Shown here: positions 25,012-40,000 of the stretch, one piece after another
Layout of the letters: every line of letters begins with the position of its first letter
Numbering within the stretch: position 1 is the stretch's first letter
Assembly (NCBI RefSeq): GCF_051014685.1
Contig: NC_135054.1
Span: forward strand, 9,118,001-9,182,000
DNA: 64,000 nucleotides
Reading direction: 5' to 3'
Origin: Ptiloglossa arizonensis
Lineage: Eukaryota > Arthropoda > Insecta > Hymenoptera > Colletidae
Program-made: the position numbers and the translations under genes
Notes under the pieces: generated by a model
Told to the model about the DNA's origin: nothing
Seen by the model: the letters and a program-made list of their open reading frames with translations, nothing else
Databases searched by the model: none

Positions 25012-28000
25012 GTAAGCATATAATAATATACAATATGTATCCAATATGTTATATCGAACTACCTGTCATGACAAACTTTTACAGTAGAATATTGAAAGTA
25101 TAACATCTTATATATTCGTAGCTGTGCTTTTTCTTATAAAAGCATTTATCACTATTAAAAAAATGAATAAATATTTTTCCAGAAACAAACATAAATTTTA
25201 ATATTGAATTTAACACTCAAATGTTTAAGACAATTAAAATGAGTGTTAGAATTTTTAAGAACTTGAAATATATATTTTATATTCGGAATTTAGACTACAT
25301 GTGCAAAATCTGAGCCACTAAGTCGCTCAAATTAAGTTGTAACAATAAAATCATTTATTAGAAATGTAATATCTTTACTCACAAAATTAATATAGACAGT
25401 GGATAACTAAATTAAATAAATAAACGGATTGACTGATCAAATAAATCAATAAAAATCAACTATAAGTGATAAATTTTCAGGTAAACAGAAAAACTATTAT
25501 GATATGATGATTGTAATTACTTAATTTCACTTTATAAAGGTTGTTCTATTGCTACTTTCAATATTTAGTAACATAGTAACATATACGACTCTACAAGTAT
25601 ACTACTATTTTGAGTAAAAAATTAGTCAGATAAAATTCTGATTCTCAGGCCAAAGGTAAATAAGATCTAGGTAAATAAAAGGATAGTACAATGGAAACAG
25701 AATTCGACCAAACTCTTAAATTAATATAAAAAGAATCCCTAAAATTATTCTAAAGGTACAAATGGCATCGTTGAAATGATTATAAGACTTACCTAGTTTG
25801 TTTAAAACGTTAATATTGTTTCATCGGAGATTTGAATAAGGATGTCAGCGTATACAACAAATAAATTGAACGCTTGGTACTCTTTTGGCTGTAAAGCGTT
25901 TAAAAGACCAGTCTTTAATTATTTCTTCCATTTTTTGTTTACGCGAGGGAAATCTTCCTAAACCTTTCTCGACCCCTTACAGTCGGATTAAGGATAACGT
26001 ACAATTCCCCATATCCGTCACCACCGGGTGAAGGGCCTATCACTAAAACCCCAATAGCAGTTATACTTGCATGATTACAAAGGAACCTCGGGTGGTATAG
26101 AGCATAACATCCAGTAACCTTCACACCATGCGGCACGGTGTTCGCGTGCACCCCATATCATCGTCGAAAGAGAAACGTTTACCACACCTCTCCCCATGTC
26201 GTGAGACCCAATATCTTCTCGCGATCCCCACGACGATAGTAGGTTGCACGAGGACGGGAGGATGGCTCATTTTCCGTCCATTGCAAGTGTAGTTTTATTT
26301 TGGGGGGGCTTTATTTCTCTTGAGGGGAGGAATCAGTTCTTCATTGAAATACCAGACGTGTTTGGCGTCAGGTCTACTTGAGACATGGCTTGTCCTCTTC
26401 CACTATGGTAAAGTGGTTGTTGACCTAGAGGGTCTTTCAGCAATTGAGGGTACGACCCTCGATGATCGGGAACGCCCATGGGTGGGGTTTGTTCAACACC
26501 GTCTTGTATGGGCCCCTCCATGAATCCTGTTCGAGAATCTGGAGGTGCTCCCTCCATCTCTGGGTCTTGGCTTGTTCGATGGGGACCTGCACAGCTTTCT
26601 ACGTTAGGCCCGAGGCATTGGTGTGCCACAGATGCGCGCGACCATGCGCCCGAGACAGGTAGATTTCTCCAAGCCGGGTAACCTGGCTTCCTGCCGCGAC
26701 CAGGTCACGGTGAGGGCGGTTGCCGTCAGGGCATCGAGGGCAGAGAGGATTATACGACTGTACCGGTGGTCTGATAGTATCTCCGCCCCCTACCACCACG
26801 TGCCACTTGGATACCATACACGTGACATTGGAGGATCCAAACGTCAAATCCCCTGTGGACTTTCCCCCGCATCACACGCACGTTTGCTCCGACCCTCGGT
26901 TAATTAATCGGAAGATTCAGACATCAGACCTTAAAAAAGGAGCCATGTGTGTCGGAGATGACGATACGCGCACGAGAAACGGCCCACTTGTACGAGACCA
27001 AGATTCAGAGCTGGAAGAAACTGCTTCAGGCCTTAAAAAAGGATCCATGTGTATCGGAGATGACGATACGCGCACGAGAACGGCCCACTTGTACGAGACC
27101 AAGATTCAGAGCTGGAAGGAGCTCCTTAAGATTCTCAAAAAGGATCCATGTGTGTCCCGGTGTAAATGGTGTGCTCAACTGGGCCTGATTTACGACTCAG
27201 GGCATCCTTGAAGACGACTTAGGGTAACTTATCGCTACCTGAGAACCGGGTAATTTCACCTGTACCTGGAAAGTAGCCTTCCACTTTCTCTAGCTGCGAG
27301 ATTCGTAGCAACTTTCATAGAAACATAGAACATAGTCCTACATCCACGGGGAACCCGCAAAATTAGCCGCTTATAGTTCCGGTGCAACACTGTTTAGCTG
27401 GCCGACAGTGTGACCCTGGCCAGTTGTTGGGTATCCCAACTCCGGGTTAAGGATAGACGTGTGATAAACAACCCTCTTCTGACAAAGATATGAGTGGTGC
27501 CCGAATACTAGGGGTATATCTGGGGGTCACCAGATATTATAGTTTGTAGTTCCTGATGTCCCTCCAAAATTGTGCGAGTATGGTCACTGTCATAGTTTTA
27601 GTGGGTAGGCACTCGAAGTCAACCGGATACGGGGAATCCCATACTTCAAGATGGTGCAAAACAGAAAAAGGAATTGAGAAATATTCAAAATGAGTATGTA
27701 ATTATGAGAGTGAATAAGAACAGTTTAAGCTAGTAAGATACAACCAGAGCGTGTGAGAGAACGATCAGAGTAAGTAGGAATCGGTGAGGACGAGTAGAAT
27801 ACAATTATATTTTATTGTTGGGTGCCTGGTTCTATCATTTGGAAATCCTATAGACCTCAAATAGTATTATTTTATGTAAGTAAGACGGTTTAGCTGTACG
27901 AGTGAGGATAAAGTAATAAGCTCTCAAACGGTGGTATTTACATTTTGGTATCTTCTGAGGTAAGTAACTGATGGTTGTTATTACCTTAACAATACAGATT

Positions 28001-31000
28001 TCATTTTATTCAAATTGTTAGTATAAATATTGAGTATTCGGTGACAAAGTTTAGTGCGGCAGAGAGACTTTTTCAGAAAACTGTTTCTTCGTATAAAATG
28101 TGAAAATATAGACAAAATTGAAGAATTGAATATTACAATACGAAGTGCTAGATGAACTTTGCATTCGGAAGAACTATCGGAGCAAATTATAGCAGCTTAA
28201 TTCAAATTACCAAACAAAAATCAGTGCACGATATAATTGTACGATGTCATAGTACCAAGTCATATGAATTCATGAAACCATCTGTCGGACCAAGGATTAC
28301 CATGAAAACAAAAGATAAGCATATTGTTAAGCAAGAGCTATCGGTGGAAAAGAGGACCAAAAATTTTTACAAAATTAAATAACATACAGGCTGATAGGGT
28401 GTCATTACTGTGAATATATGTTTGAGAGACCCAGACTTATTTGGACAAATTGTATTACTTTAAGTAATTGATAAAAAGAAACGACCTCGGTAGACCTCTA
28501 CTTATGAATCATGGGCATCGGAAGATTGGTGTAAAATCCTCTAGATTGATAAATCATAGATTGAAATATTTAGTTTAAAACAACATATTTACCATACTGT
28601 CACAAAAACAATATTGTCACCATGTGTAAAACCAACTATCAAGCATGGTAATGCTCAGTTCAAGTTTGGAATATTTCTCAGTGAAAAGAACAAGACCACT
28701 TGTTCTTAAAGACATCTGTTTAAAGAAGAAACGTTATAGAGACATATTAGAACGCTACGCAATTCCGTCTGGACAATGTCTAATTTGTACTCTAGGACGA
28801 TAAGAATCTGAAACACACGTCCAAACTTTGTAAAGGATTTCTTCAAGAAAAAGAAGAGGATGGAATATCAAACAACTTGAAATGGCCAGCTTAATCACCG
28901 GATTTAAACCCTAGTCAATTCCTTTGGAATCACTTGGACAGAGGAATTAAACAGCAAGACCTAAGATTTACACAAGAACTCTGGGAAGTATAATATATCA
29001 AAGTGCTTGGAAAGGTATTCTTCAAATAACAGTAACGAAATTAGTCAATAAAATCCCTAAATTAATTTGAATATTGAAAAAATGTAAAGGGTCATTCTTT
29101 GACGAAAAGACTATTCAACGTTGTCTTTGTATTATTGTTACCAATAAAGACATTGCAATAGTAAATTTTATAATTCTTTATATTGTACTACACCAATGTA
29201 TAATTAAACGTGAAAGAGTACATAGCTCCATTTGTACTAATTTACGAATCTTTCATAAATATCAAAATGATTCTTGATACTTGATGAATGATACTTCCTG
29301 TTTCAATAATTCAATAGTAACCTGAGACATCGTTAGTTGCGTGTTGGAAATAACACCGAGACTTGTTGCGAGTCGATAATTCCAAGAAATGGTGGAGATG
29401 ATATTGTAACACGATGAGAGAGAGAAATTGTGATACAAAGACATTACTATATCACTGTTTCGTCGAAAAGCTAGCTGGTAGTGACAGGATTTGATGCACA
29501 TTTGGTAATATCCCTAATTTCCAAATCGCTAGCGTAACGTTTATTCTTCGTGTGCAATCAAGTGAACGTATTGGTAACTAGAATTGGTATCAAATCCACG
29601 GTGACTACACGTGATTTTGCAACTAATCGGTTGTTTTCTTACTTTACTTCAGCTTTCACATTGACTCCTCCAATCTTAACTCCTCTTACACTGAACTGTT
29701 TGGACCGTATCGATAAACGAACATTAAGTATTTCAGAGTCATTGGCTGTACTTTGTTGAAAATTTATATCGAAGTGATCGCTGAACTGCTGTTACTATTA
29801 ATAATTCATTGTAGTTTAGAATATTTTTATTTGCTGAATTCTGGCAAAATTTAAATATATTTATTCGTGCGATGTTAACGAATGTCGTACGTCGTTTCTT
29901 TTTGTCAATTTCAAAAATAGTGTCTATAATTCTAATTACTTGATTTGCTTATTTAGGCTGTGAACAGCAGCAAGGATGTAGTATTACCGGTGGCTGTGGT
30001 GATTCTACGCCGAGTTGTCGTACTTTGGAGACAAGTGGAACTGGAAACGCTGCTGAGGGTATTGTCGGTAGTCAAGGGCATAATACAGGTCAAACACAAG
30101 TGCAACCTCGTATAACAACACCTCCAATTACATATCAACGGCCTAATTCTTTATCCACTTGTTATGCATCCTGTTGTGCTGAATCCGCAAAAAAGGTTCA
30201 TTAATTTTCTATGATATAAATTCAAATAAGAAATATAAATAAGATAATAGTAAGGGATATTTATAATTTGTATTGAAGATGATTTTGTATTGAACTGATT
30301 TTGTTTTGAAGAATTAGTTTTTATATAGAAAAATATACGATGTTTAAACGGTGACACAAATATAGTGATCTACTGAAGTTAATTTCAAATGATCTGCTAA
30401 CAACAGAAGAACCACTATTGGTTCCCACCGATTTTAATGCGTTTTTTCCAGAATAATGGCACACGAATTCCTTTGCGAGGGGTGTCAAATATTTGTTTGG
30501 CGTGCAATTATTCAATAATTTTAAAGATATAAACGATTCAAGTTACACATGTTCATTATATACTTCAAATATAAACACAGAACTTCGAAGCATCATCGGC
30601 GTAGTAAGATGAGTACGTAGGTGTTGAACTGACGGTTCAAAGATCGATTTTTGTTTATCCAATATTTTTCTTTAGTTTCGTTTAATTTTATTGCGTCAGC
30701 GTGGGATACAGTGTTGGGTGATGTTAGTTATACATGAATTAAAAACACAAGAAGGTGCAGCATCGAGAACACACAATAAAGATCTATTTATTACAATTTA
30801 ATTTTTTAAGTTTAAATCCATTTTTCATAGAGATGGTAAGTTAGATACAACTAAGGTGTTTCTATATCATGCCAATTGGCCTCTCAAAAAATCGATTATT
30901 TAGAACGTAAACTTTGTTCCTGAAATACGCAAGTCCAATTCGACCGATTGTAAGTCTCATCTGTCTGTAATTGGTAGTCAGACATTAATGAAAGAATATG

Positions 31001-34000
31001 GATCTTTATAAATCAAACGTTTTCTTCTGAAATATTTTCCGTATTTTTTACGCAATTTGTATAATGTTTTCAGCACCTCTTTAGAATAGATTCCAATTGG
31101 AAGGATATAATTTATACTATTTATACATCGTATTCTTAAACCAGGAAAAGAAATTTCGAAATTGTATTGAAATAACTGATAATTTCGTCATGATTACAGT
31201 TTTTTCATTAATATTCTTATTTATGATGCAAAATATTTTCTGCGAACAAGCTTGAATAAAAGTCGGTATTGGATGCTTTGAAAGAAAGTTGCAGAAATGA
31301 AGGTTTAGGAGAGTAAACTCTCGAAATATAAACTTGATGATAGTATAATATTGAGTGATCCACACAACTGTTCCAGATCATGACTCCGTGATTAATGCAT
31401 TTACAAAAAAATGTCAAAGGAAAAAGGTAAATGGCTCGAAGAGCAAGCACTACGTTTATAGGACTTTAGATTTTTTCAAATTCAATAGTATACATGCAAT
31501 TAAGAATTGCATCCTTTCTTTAAATGAAAATGCATATTTTTTGTTGCACAGATCGTGAAAAAATATTAAAGTATCATGGCAAAAAAGTTATTAGTTTTCG
31601 AGATATTTTCAAAAAGTGTCTTTATTGCAAAATGGTGTTTACGTTTACAAAATTGTTAAAAAGCGTTTGAGCATAATCAAGTTTAATGATTTTTCCCTGT
31701 AAGTGATAAATATTAAAGAAGATAAGTTATTTTTGCAGAATCGAAAAAGAAAGGGACAACCTGGCTCAATGATTGGATGTAATCGCGTACTGTTTGAAAA
31801 AGAATAGAAGCACACAATTTGAAAAAAGGAAGAAGAATTCGAAAGAATATAATATGAAATGAGCGTTGCTGAAGGTACACATTTTTTTCACATATTTAAC
31901 TTTTATATAAGATCCTGACAAAAATATTGTCGTCAACTATCGTCTTAATTGTTTTACAATTTTTGTTTATATTTCCATATTTTTTCAAGCATCATTAATG
32001 GCATCGTTCTTTTCTGAAAATGAAAGCCAATTCAATGACGAAGAAGATATTTGAATTTTAAAATTCAATAGATGTACTTGGTTCGTGCAACCCAAAAAGG
32101 GACAAGCTCAGAAATGTATTATAACATCAAAACTTGCTGCCAAAGGATATGAAATTACGTTTGGTAGAGACAACGAATAATGAAGCCATAATTGTTGCAA
32201 AAAATTAATAATTGTCCTTCAAGATGTACAAAATTATATTAATAAATAACGAGAACATTTCATTTCCCAAAGTCAAACAAATTTTTTGAGAGATTTTCAG
32301 TACCAATTGAATTTTTGAAAAATCCTGATATATGGAAAAGTGATGACAAATACAAATATAAATTGAACATTGCTCAACAATTAGTAGTTGCCAATGATAC
32401 TGCGAAACGTGGTGTTAAACTTATGGAAAAATGCAATCAACTATTATCAAGAAATGAGGAGGAAAACAGTATGTATTACAAATAATTTTAGGGCACAGAA
32501 CAAAAATTCGTAGCATAATATAATATTCTTTAATGAAAGATATGTAACTAATATTCAATACAATTTATCAAAATTATGTTTTAACTTTTTACACTTCTAA
32601 ATATTCCTTTATTGTTTTAAAATAACATTTTTAATATTATTTTATGTATTTTATCATGTATAAACCGTTTAGGTGCAAATATTAACATATCTTTCTAATT
32701 TGTAATATATTGTGAATGTATGACAAATTCTGTGACAATAATTATGACGAAATTATCAGTTATTTCACTACAATTTGAAAAAAAAAAATTTTTTTTCTTG
32801 TTTACGATATAATGACGTATAAATGGCGTAATATAAAAAAAATAATAATAATAATATCTACATATCATCGTTATTTGTGATTGTTATTTGTTATATGTTT
32901 CGTCAATCGTCGTGAAATCATTCTGTTACACACTTATGTTCAACGTTGATTGTTGATTATCTATATAAATTATATATAATCTTCATGTCTACAAACTTAT
33001 TTATAATATAGTATTCTATAGTCTTTTACGCAGTGTAATTATAAAAGAAGTTAGTGACTACACCGTTATAATTGATAATAAATATGATCAATCGCGAGGC
33101 CAGATAGTCGAAATACAGTCGAACATGACAGTGGCTGTCAACGATCAGTCCCAGATATCTCACATTTGAAACTTCATCTCAACACTGGAGTCACTTAACC
33201 GGATTAGGGGAAGGGGCACGGAGACGCCTATTGAGGTGAAGGCGGTACTTCCCCGCCCACCACATTTTCTACTCTTTGTAATAGTAGGTTCTATTGGGTT
33301 GTTCAGAAAGTCATTTCGTTTTCCAAAATGGAGAATATATAATTTAATAAAATGTTTATACACTCTAAAAAAATCATGTTTCATTTTCACCAAAAAAAAA
33401 AAAAAACGAAATAACTTTCCGAACAACCCAACATATACCGCATTTATGGTTGGAAAGTGAATCCTCTCGGTAGATCCGATATATTCGGATAAACCTAAAC
33501 ACCTTAAAGGGTTGGAAGGTACTGAAGAGGCAATCGCTTGGAACTACCCCACTCCTTGCAACGCATTATAGTTTAGAATTGAGAGCATTTTATGGAGTTG
33601 CCATCCTTGCAATGTAGACGATTAATCTAAGGCCACTGATCCTCTTGACGTCACTTACCATTCGCAAAACCAGAAGAGTATTTGTAGGTAATTCTTTGAG
33701 GAATTGTGAGTAATTCTCTACTAAATGGAAGTTTCCGGTATGATTGGGTTCAGGTACTTCGGATTCACCAAATCTGTACTACAACAAATAGAGTGATTTA
33801 CAACCCCTGAGGAAAAGACCATCCTAGCTATCTTCCAAGAGGAGAGGAATCGTTCGTTATAATTGATAATAAATATCTTCAATCAGCTGCCAAAGACTGC
33901 CAAGGGCACTATGAGCCAAGACCCTGACTCTGCTGGGGTTTTCATAGCTTCTTTAAATTTCTCCTGTTTCCACTTAAAAATTTTGTATACAGTGCAAAAC

Positions 34001-37000
34001 TTCTCTACTTGTTCTAGTTGTACCGTAAACTCTTGTACCGTTTCTGATAAACATTGTAGTAATTATGTACACATATACAGTAGAGTTTCGATTATATATA
34101 ACTGATTATATACTGAAAGAAATCGCAACTTTTTGCGATATTCCCTAGGTGATCCTAGTAGAGTTTCGTTCTATAAATGGAAATTTAATGTCTTTTAAAA
34201 ACAATCGATTTTGAGCAAAAATGAGGCATTGCATAAAAACTAGAAATGTTAGAAAGTTTAGTTTCGTTTAAAAGATAGGGAAGAGTTTCTTGAATACATT
34301 ACTGTCGATAATTATATAATTTTGTGCTTTTAAATAATAGTAAATGATAGTCAATGTTTAAGAAAATGGTAAGGTACGTGCTCCATATGCGATATTTCTT
34401 CATATTTACGAAAAATATGATGTTTAGCAGAACTATTCTATACAGTATCGGATTCTATGGACATTTTCAAAAAGGAAACCATTTATTCAAAATATCCAAA
34501 TGTGAATTTCCATTCATAAAGGAAGAAACACACCGAAACTGAGATAAAACTTATGGAGCAACCTATTACTTAGAACAATTGTGAAAAATTTTGTAGGCGC
34601 AAAATGAGAAGTCAAAGAGTCGTTTGCGTTTATCAAATCCCAGAAACATCATGATTTAGTAGCGTTCGTATAAGCAAAGGAAAATATCATTTGGCATTTA
34701 ATACCATCTAGAACGCCACATTTTGGTGACCTATGGCAGTCTGTGCCACGAAACATCATCACACACGGATAATCGGCGAAACATTGCTCTCTTATGAAAC
34801 CTTATTGACCTATATCAATCAACTGGAAGCAATCTCTCAATTCTCGTCCCATCGCATTCTTTTCGTGCAATCTAAATTGTATGCAAGCTCTGATCCTCTC
34901 CCATTTCCTCATCAACGACACTATAACGAGTATACCTAATTACGATTTTTCTGAGGTTCCAATAGGACGACTACCATCTTGGAAACATAGCCAACAAATG
35001 CGCAAACATTTCTGGAATCGATCGAGTAAAGAATATTTATAGAAGTAGGTGGTCCAGATAATGTGGTACACAGGAAAGGTACAAGACATGTCCGTAGACA
35101 TTCTTGTAATAATGAGAGAGGACAACACATCACACCTGATCACTGAGAAGGATTGTTGTCATGTATTTCGACAAGGATGAAATCATTTGGATCGTAAACG
35201 TCAAGACTGCACACGGCGAATACAAACGCTGTATAAAACGTAGTGCATCGTTGTCTCTAGACACTTTATGGGAGCAGTGCATGCATTCTGTAATCTATCG
35301 CGGCACGCATTGTATTATATTCATAATGACTTTAGGTTTAGTTGTACAAAATGTAAATCACTGAATTAGTTGTTGGAGACATGTACGCATAGCTAGTAAG
35401 ACATTGTAATTATTTAGATCAGTAAGCTGTTCGTTGTTATGAGTTCCACGGTTAGACTTAACCGGTTGTGGTTTGTTTAATTTGTTGAACTCGACAGATC
35501 GATTGGAATGGTACATCGCGTTGTAAATATAGAGGAACAAATCACCATTTCCTCTCATAAATTGTAATATGAGAGGAACTTTTGAAATTATTTAATAACT
35601 CGGTTGTAATATGTCTTTGAAACTGCACTTTCTGCATTCCTATTTGCATTTCTTCTCATTAAATTCTGGTACAGTGAACGATGAGCAAAGTAAATAATTT
35701 CATCAAGATATCACAACAATGGAAAAACGATACGATACGGCAAAATGTTGTTTGCAGTGTTATCCGATTGTTATTGAACATTGACGAGTAACAATAAGAA
35801 TATAAAATATAAGAATTGAGCACAACAAAAACATTTATAAATCGAGCTCGACGTGGGGTGCTGTATACAAGTATTTCATATATTTTCCATTTTTCTAAAC
35901 TTTCAAAAAACCCAAAATATTTTTATTAATTAAACTTCATAGGGCAGTTATCTACAATTTTGGGATTAACATATAAAAATGTTTAGGATGAAATGAAAGG
36001 TGTTACGGAAATTCAATAGAACGATATTGCTATAGAGAACTAAGTACAAAAATTGAAACACCGAGTGATATATCGTGTGCAGCGGCAAAGAATTATGCAC
36101 TACGCAAAGATTTTCAGAAATGTCCATAGAATCCAATTCTGTATAGAATATTCGTGCTATACGTCATACTTTCCGTAAACATGTAAAAATATTGCGTCTA
36201 GAGTAAGTACTTCACCACTTTTTAAAATACTAGCCATCATTTACTACTGTTTAAAAGCACAAATCGTTATAATTAATAGTGACGTAATCAAGAAACCCTT
36301 CCCTATCCTTTAAGTCAAACTAGACCTTTCTAATGTTTCTAGTTTTTATGCAATATCTCACTTTTGCTCAAAATCGAACGTTTTGAAAAATTCAAGTTTT
36401 TCGAAAAGAATGATTCTGCTTCCGGATTCGTGTTCGGGACAATAAATAGTACAAGAGTTATCCAATGGATCTTGCAGATCAAAATTCGTGTTGCATTGTG
36501 TTATTGAAACGAATAGGTTTCAATATGTAAATATTGACTCGATGTAAAAATTTACTCATTAAGTCTTTATACTTGGAAAATTTAATTAAGTGATAGACTG
36601 TGGACGGCCTGGACCAGATTTTCTTAGGTCCGTCATAATAAAAGTCATTTATCTTCCTTGAACATTTTAGAAGGAAGATGTCCTCGCTTTTCCTTTTCAA
36701 AATGAAGCTATCGAATTTTCCTCGTATCATCGATTTGGTCTTTCACGACGACCATCGTTGATTCAAAGTTAACAAATGATTATCTGGAGTGAAGATCTAT
36801 GGAAGATGTTCTTTTCTTTTTTTCAATTAAACCGAAATCTTAATCTCACTCCGTATACAAATGACTGGACAGTACAAATTTATAGTCAATTGTTTCAACC
36901 TGAGGGAACATTACAGTATAGATACATTCATAGTTTATTTATGTGCTTGTTTTTATGTTATCCTTCAGTGTTAAGTCTCAATACAAATGACAGTTCGTGG

Positions 37001-40000
37001 TAACTGAGAAACATATGTTCATTATACATGAAACAATCCCTGATAACATCTCGAAGCTTTTCCTTCATGCCATTCCATGTATGCTTGCTAGCCTAGTTGA
37101 CAAATTATTAATCTCTAAATTGTGTGTCCAAAATTATCAGAAATAATGGATTTGATTGTAGATCAGGCGTAGATGATGCTTTTTGAAGATTAAAACAAAT
37201 AACTCTGATTTAACTATCAGTTTGAGCTCGTTCTTTAGACATGTTTTCCGCTTGTCTAGCTTCTTTTGCTTCCTGTAAATTCTTTCGCAATTTCTGTAGA
37301 TTGTTTTCCAGTCTGCATCATCATAATTTTTTATTTCAATTTCCAACTTGTCACAAGTGATGCATGTGTCAGTGTTTGTACTCTTAGAATTAAGATCGTA
37401 CATTCTGTGCACGTTCAAATCTGAAGATAGTTATTTCTTATTTGAATTATGTTGTCTAGAGTAATGGCTACAGAATTTTAAGAAACTATGACTACGATTC
37501 TTAATGAAGTTTACACGACCTGCAGAAATTTTATTCCCTGGTTCATGTCGTCCTCACCTATGTATCAGTTGCAGAATATTGTCAAAACATTTTACAGTAA
37601 TATCTAAAGCTTTAAGTATAAATAATTTGCAAATATGATGATCTTTTAATTTAATAATTGAGGAATTAATTTTATGAGTACGTAAGGTAGGGTTTTCCCG
37701 ATTAGGTGTCTTCAGTTTACGGTGTCTGAAGATCGTGTGACCCCAAATTTCAATATTCGTAAAATATACATATTTCTTGGTTTCTACTCCCAAATATTTG
37801 TATTATATTTGCATCGACAAGAATACTTGTAGGGTTGCACAAACTTAGCTGCTTTCTCTTCTCTACGACAACGTTTTTCCAGAATTTCGTAATTCTTTAC
37901 GATCCGGATCAGTACTTATACCCGTATCATCCAATCTTAACGAGCTATTAACATCTGTAGTGAAAGTACAGAAGAAATAAATCTAGCGAAAGTAAAGAAG
38001 AAATAAATGTACATTCAAATGTTTATTAGTTGTAACAATACACACATACGAACAGTATCTCGTTGCCAATGGTAAACTAGTGTTTATACCGTAGTGTATG
38101 AAATAATAAAATCACTTGCATCCGTTTGATACGAACTTATTTCAATAATTTGTTTAGCAGTCAATTTTTCTAGCACTTAAATGATACTTTAATACAACGT
38201 TGGATTACTTAAATTATTTACGTAATACTCGATGATTATTTTTTTCATACGGACGTACTGTGATTACAGATATACTTCGGAGTATGTGTTACAATATGTG
38301 TGACAGCAAGTTGGGTTGGTGCAACACATTGTATCAAGTATTTATATTTTCACACATTGGATCATTCGACCGACTCCTCGTCTTCAAACTCATCTGTAAC
38401 AGGACTACTTCCTCAACATGTAAGTTTATTTCATTCGTAATATGTTTTTTTTTTAAGTTAGCACAATTTCAAATTAATTGACTTATTAAATATTAATATT
38501 CGTAATAATAATTGTGCCGAATAAAATATAAATAACATAATCAGAAATATTGCTGGTAGTTACAACTTCGATTTGTAATCAAACAATCTGAAGTGTTACG
38601 TGATGTATGATTCGGTAACAGAGATACATCTGATTTTGTTCAAAATTTATTATGCTATGACAAACTCAGCAAATCTTTCTATTTTACCAACGACAGAGCC
38701 GTTGATAAGAACCGATCTCCACATGGAAACAAAACACACAAATTTACCAACAAAGCAATTAAATCTACTCAATGAAATTATCAAGAGCCATACCTTAAAT
38801 AAACGTCCAAACCGATATGAAAAGACCCTTCCCATAACATCATTGGGATATATACTTAATATACTATACAGACGAATATAATTATTACTAAAATAATATT
38901 ATTTCAACATCATTGGGATATATGCTTAATATACTATACAGACGAATATGTTACTAAAATAATATTATTTCAATATCATTGGTATATATACTTAATATAC
39001 TATACAGACGAATATATTAAGAAAATAATATTATTTTAATTGCATTTTTTTATCTTTTTCAGATAGTTCCATATAATGCTCCTTTTTTCACAACTTGGTT
39101 TTGCACAAATTGGGAGATTCTATACTTCCCAATTTACTTTCTTTGTCAAGCTGCAAGAATCAAATGTAACACTCCATTAGAAATAATTGCAGAGAATTTA
39201 CGAGGATTTCGTGATAAAGGCTTTACCGGTGGTTGTTTTTTGATCAAGTGTAGTCTTTTTTGTGGACTTTGGGTGGTTACAAACTATATGTATATTTATT
39301 CACTCAGGATATTACTAGCTACTGATGTAATGGCACTTTTTGCAACGAATGTGTCCTATGTCTATTTACTATCATGGGTAATACTTCACGAACAATTTGT
39401 TGGTGTAAGGGTTAGTAGTTCTTTTTCATGAGAATTATAATCAATTATCCTATGATTATTTATTACTATTTGGCAAGAAAATAATGGTAAAGTTGTATGT
39501 AAATTCATTGTAGATAGTAGCAGTAATTTTATGCAATACTGGTATTGCACTGTTAGCATACATGGACGGAATAACTGGCAGTCCAACTTTGGGGGGTGTT
39601 GTTCTAGCAACATTATCAGGAGCAGGTTCTGCAGTTTATAAGGTAAAATATAATTTCTAAATTATTTTCCAACGAATATAGAACTTAAATTAATCGTATT
39701 CAGCATTCAATTTTTATTGATGTTGTACCTTGAGTACCTCAGTCAAAAATTGCACTTATTTCCTATTCTTTTCTACGTATCGCCACTCATATACTTGAGA
39801 TTCTTAAAAAATGCGTATTTCTCAATGACACTCGTTTTAAAAAAGCCAAAAGACACCAAGTACAAAAGTTGTTTTCGAACACAAACGTCGCAAAACACAA
39901 ATGTACATTTGTTCCAAATAAACTTTAATAATCTTTAAATCACCTAGAGAACTCAATTTTTTTAGCAATTTTGAACTCGACTAAAGTGCTATGCAATTCT

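Noticed and set aside
26720..27211. 163-codon open frame, the longest in the window
   Set aside because: It crosses a frame-shifting tandem duplication in an R1-like fragment; only its second half is in the transposon's frame. It is not an independent gene.
34193..36388. LTRs of the Bel/Pao fragment
   Set aside because: The flanking repeats are inverted, not direct, and do not begin with TG and end with CA in the LTR manner.
38260..38481. 73-codon frame over transporter exon 3
   Set aside because: It is a shadow frame; the real exon uses another frame and matches the SLC35F family.
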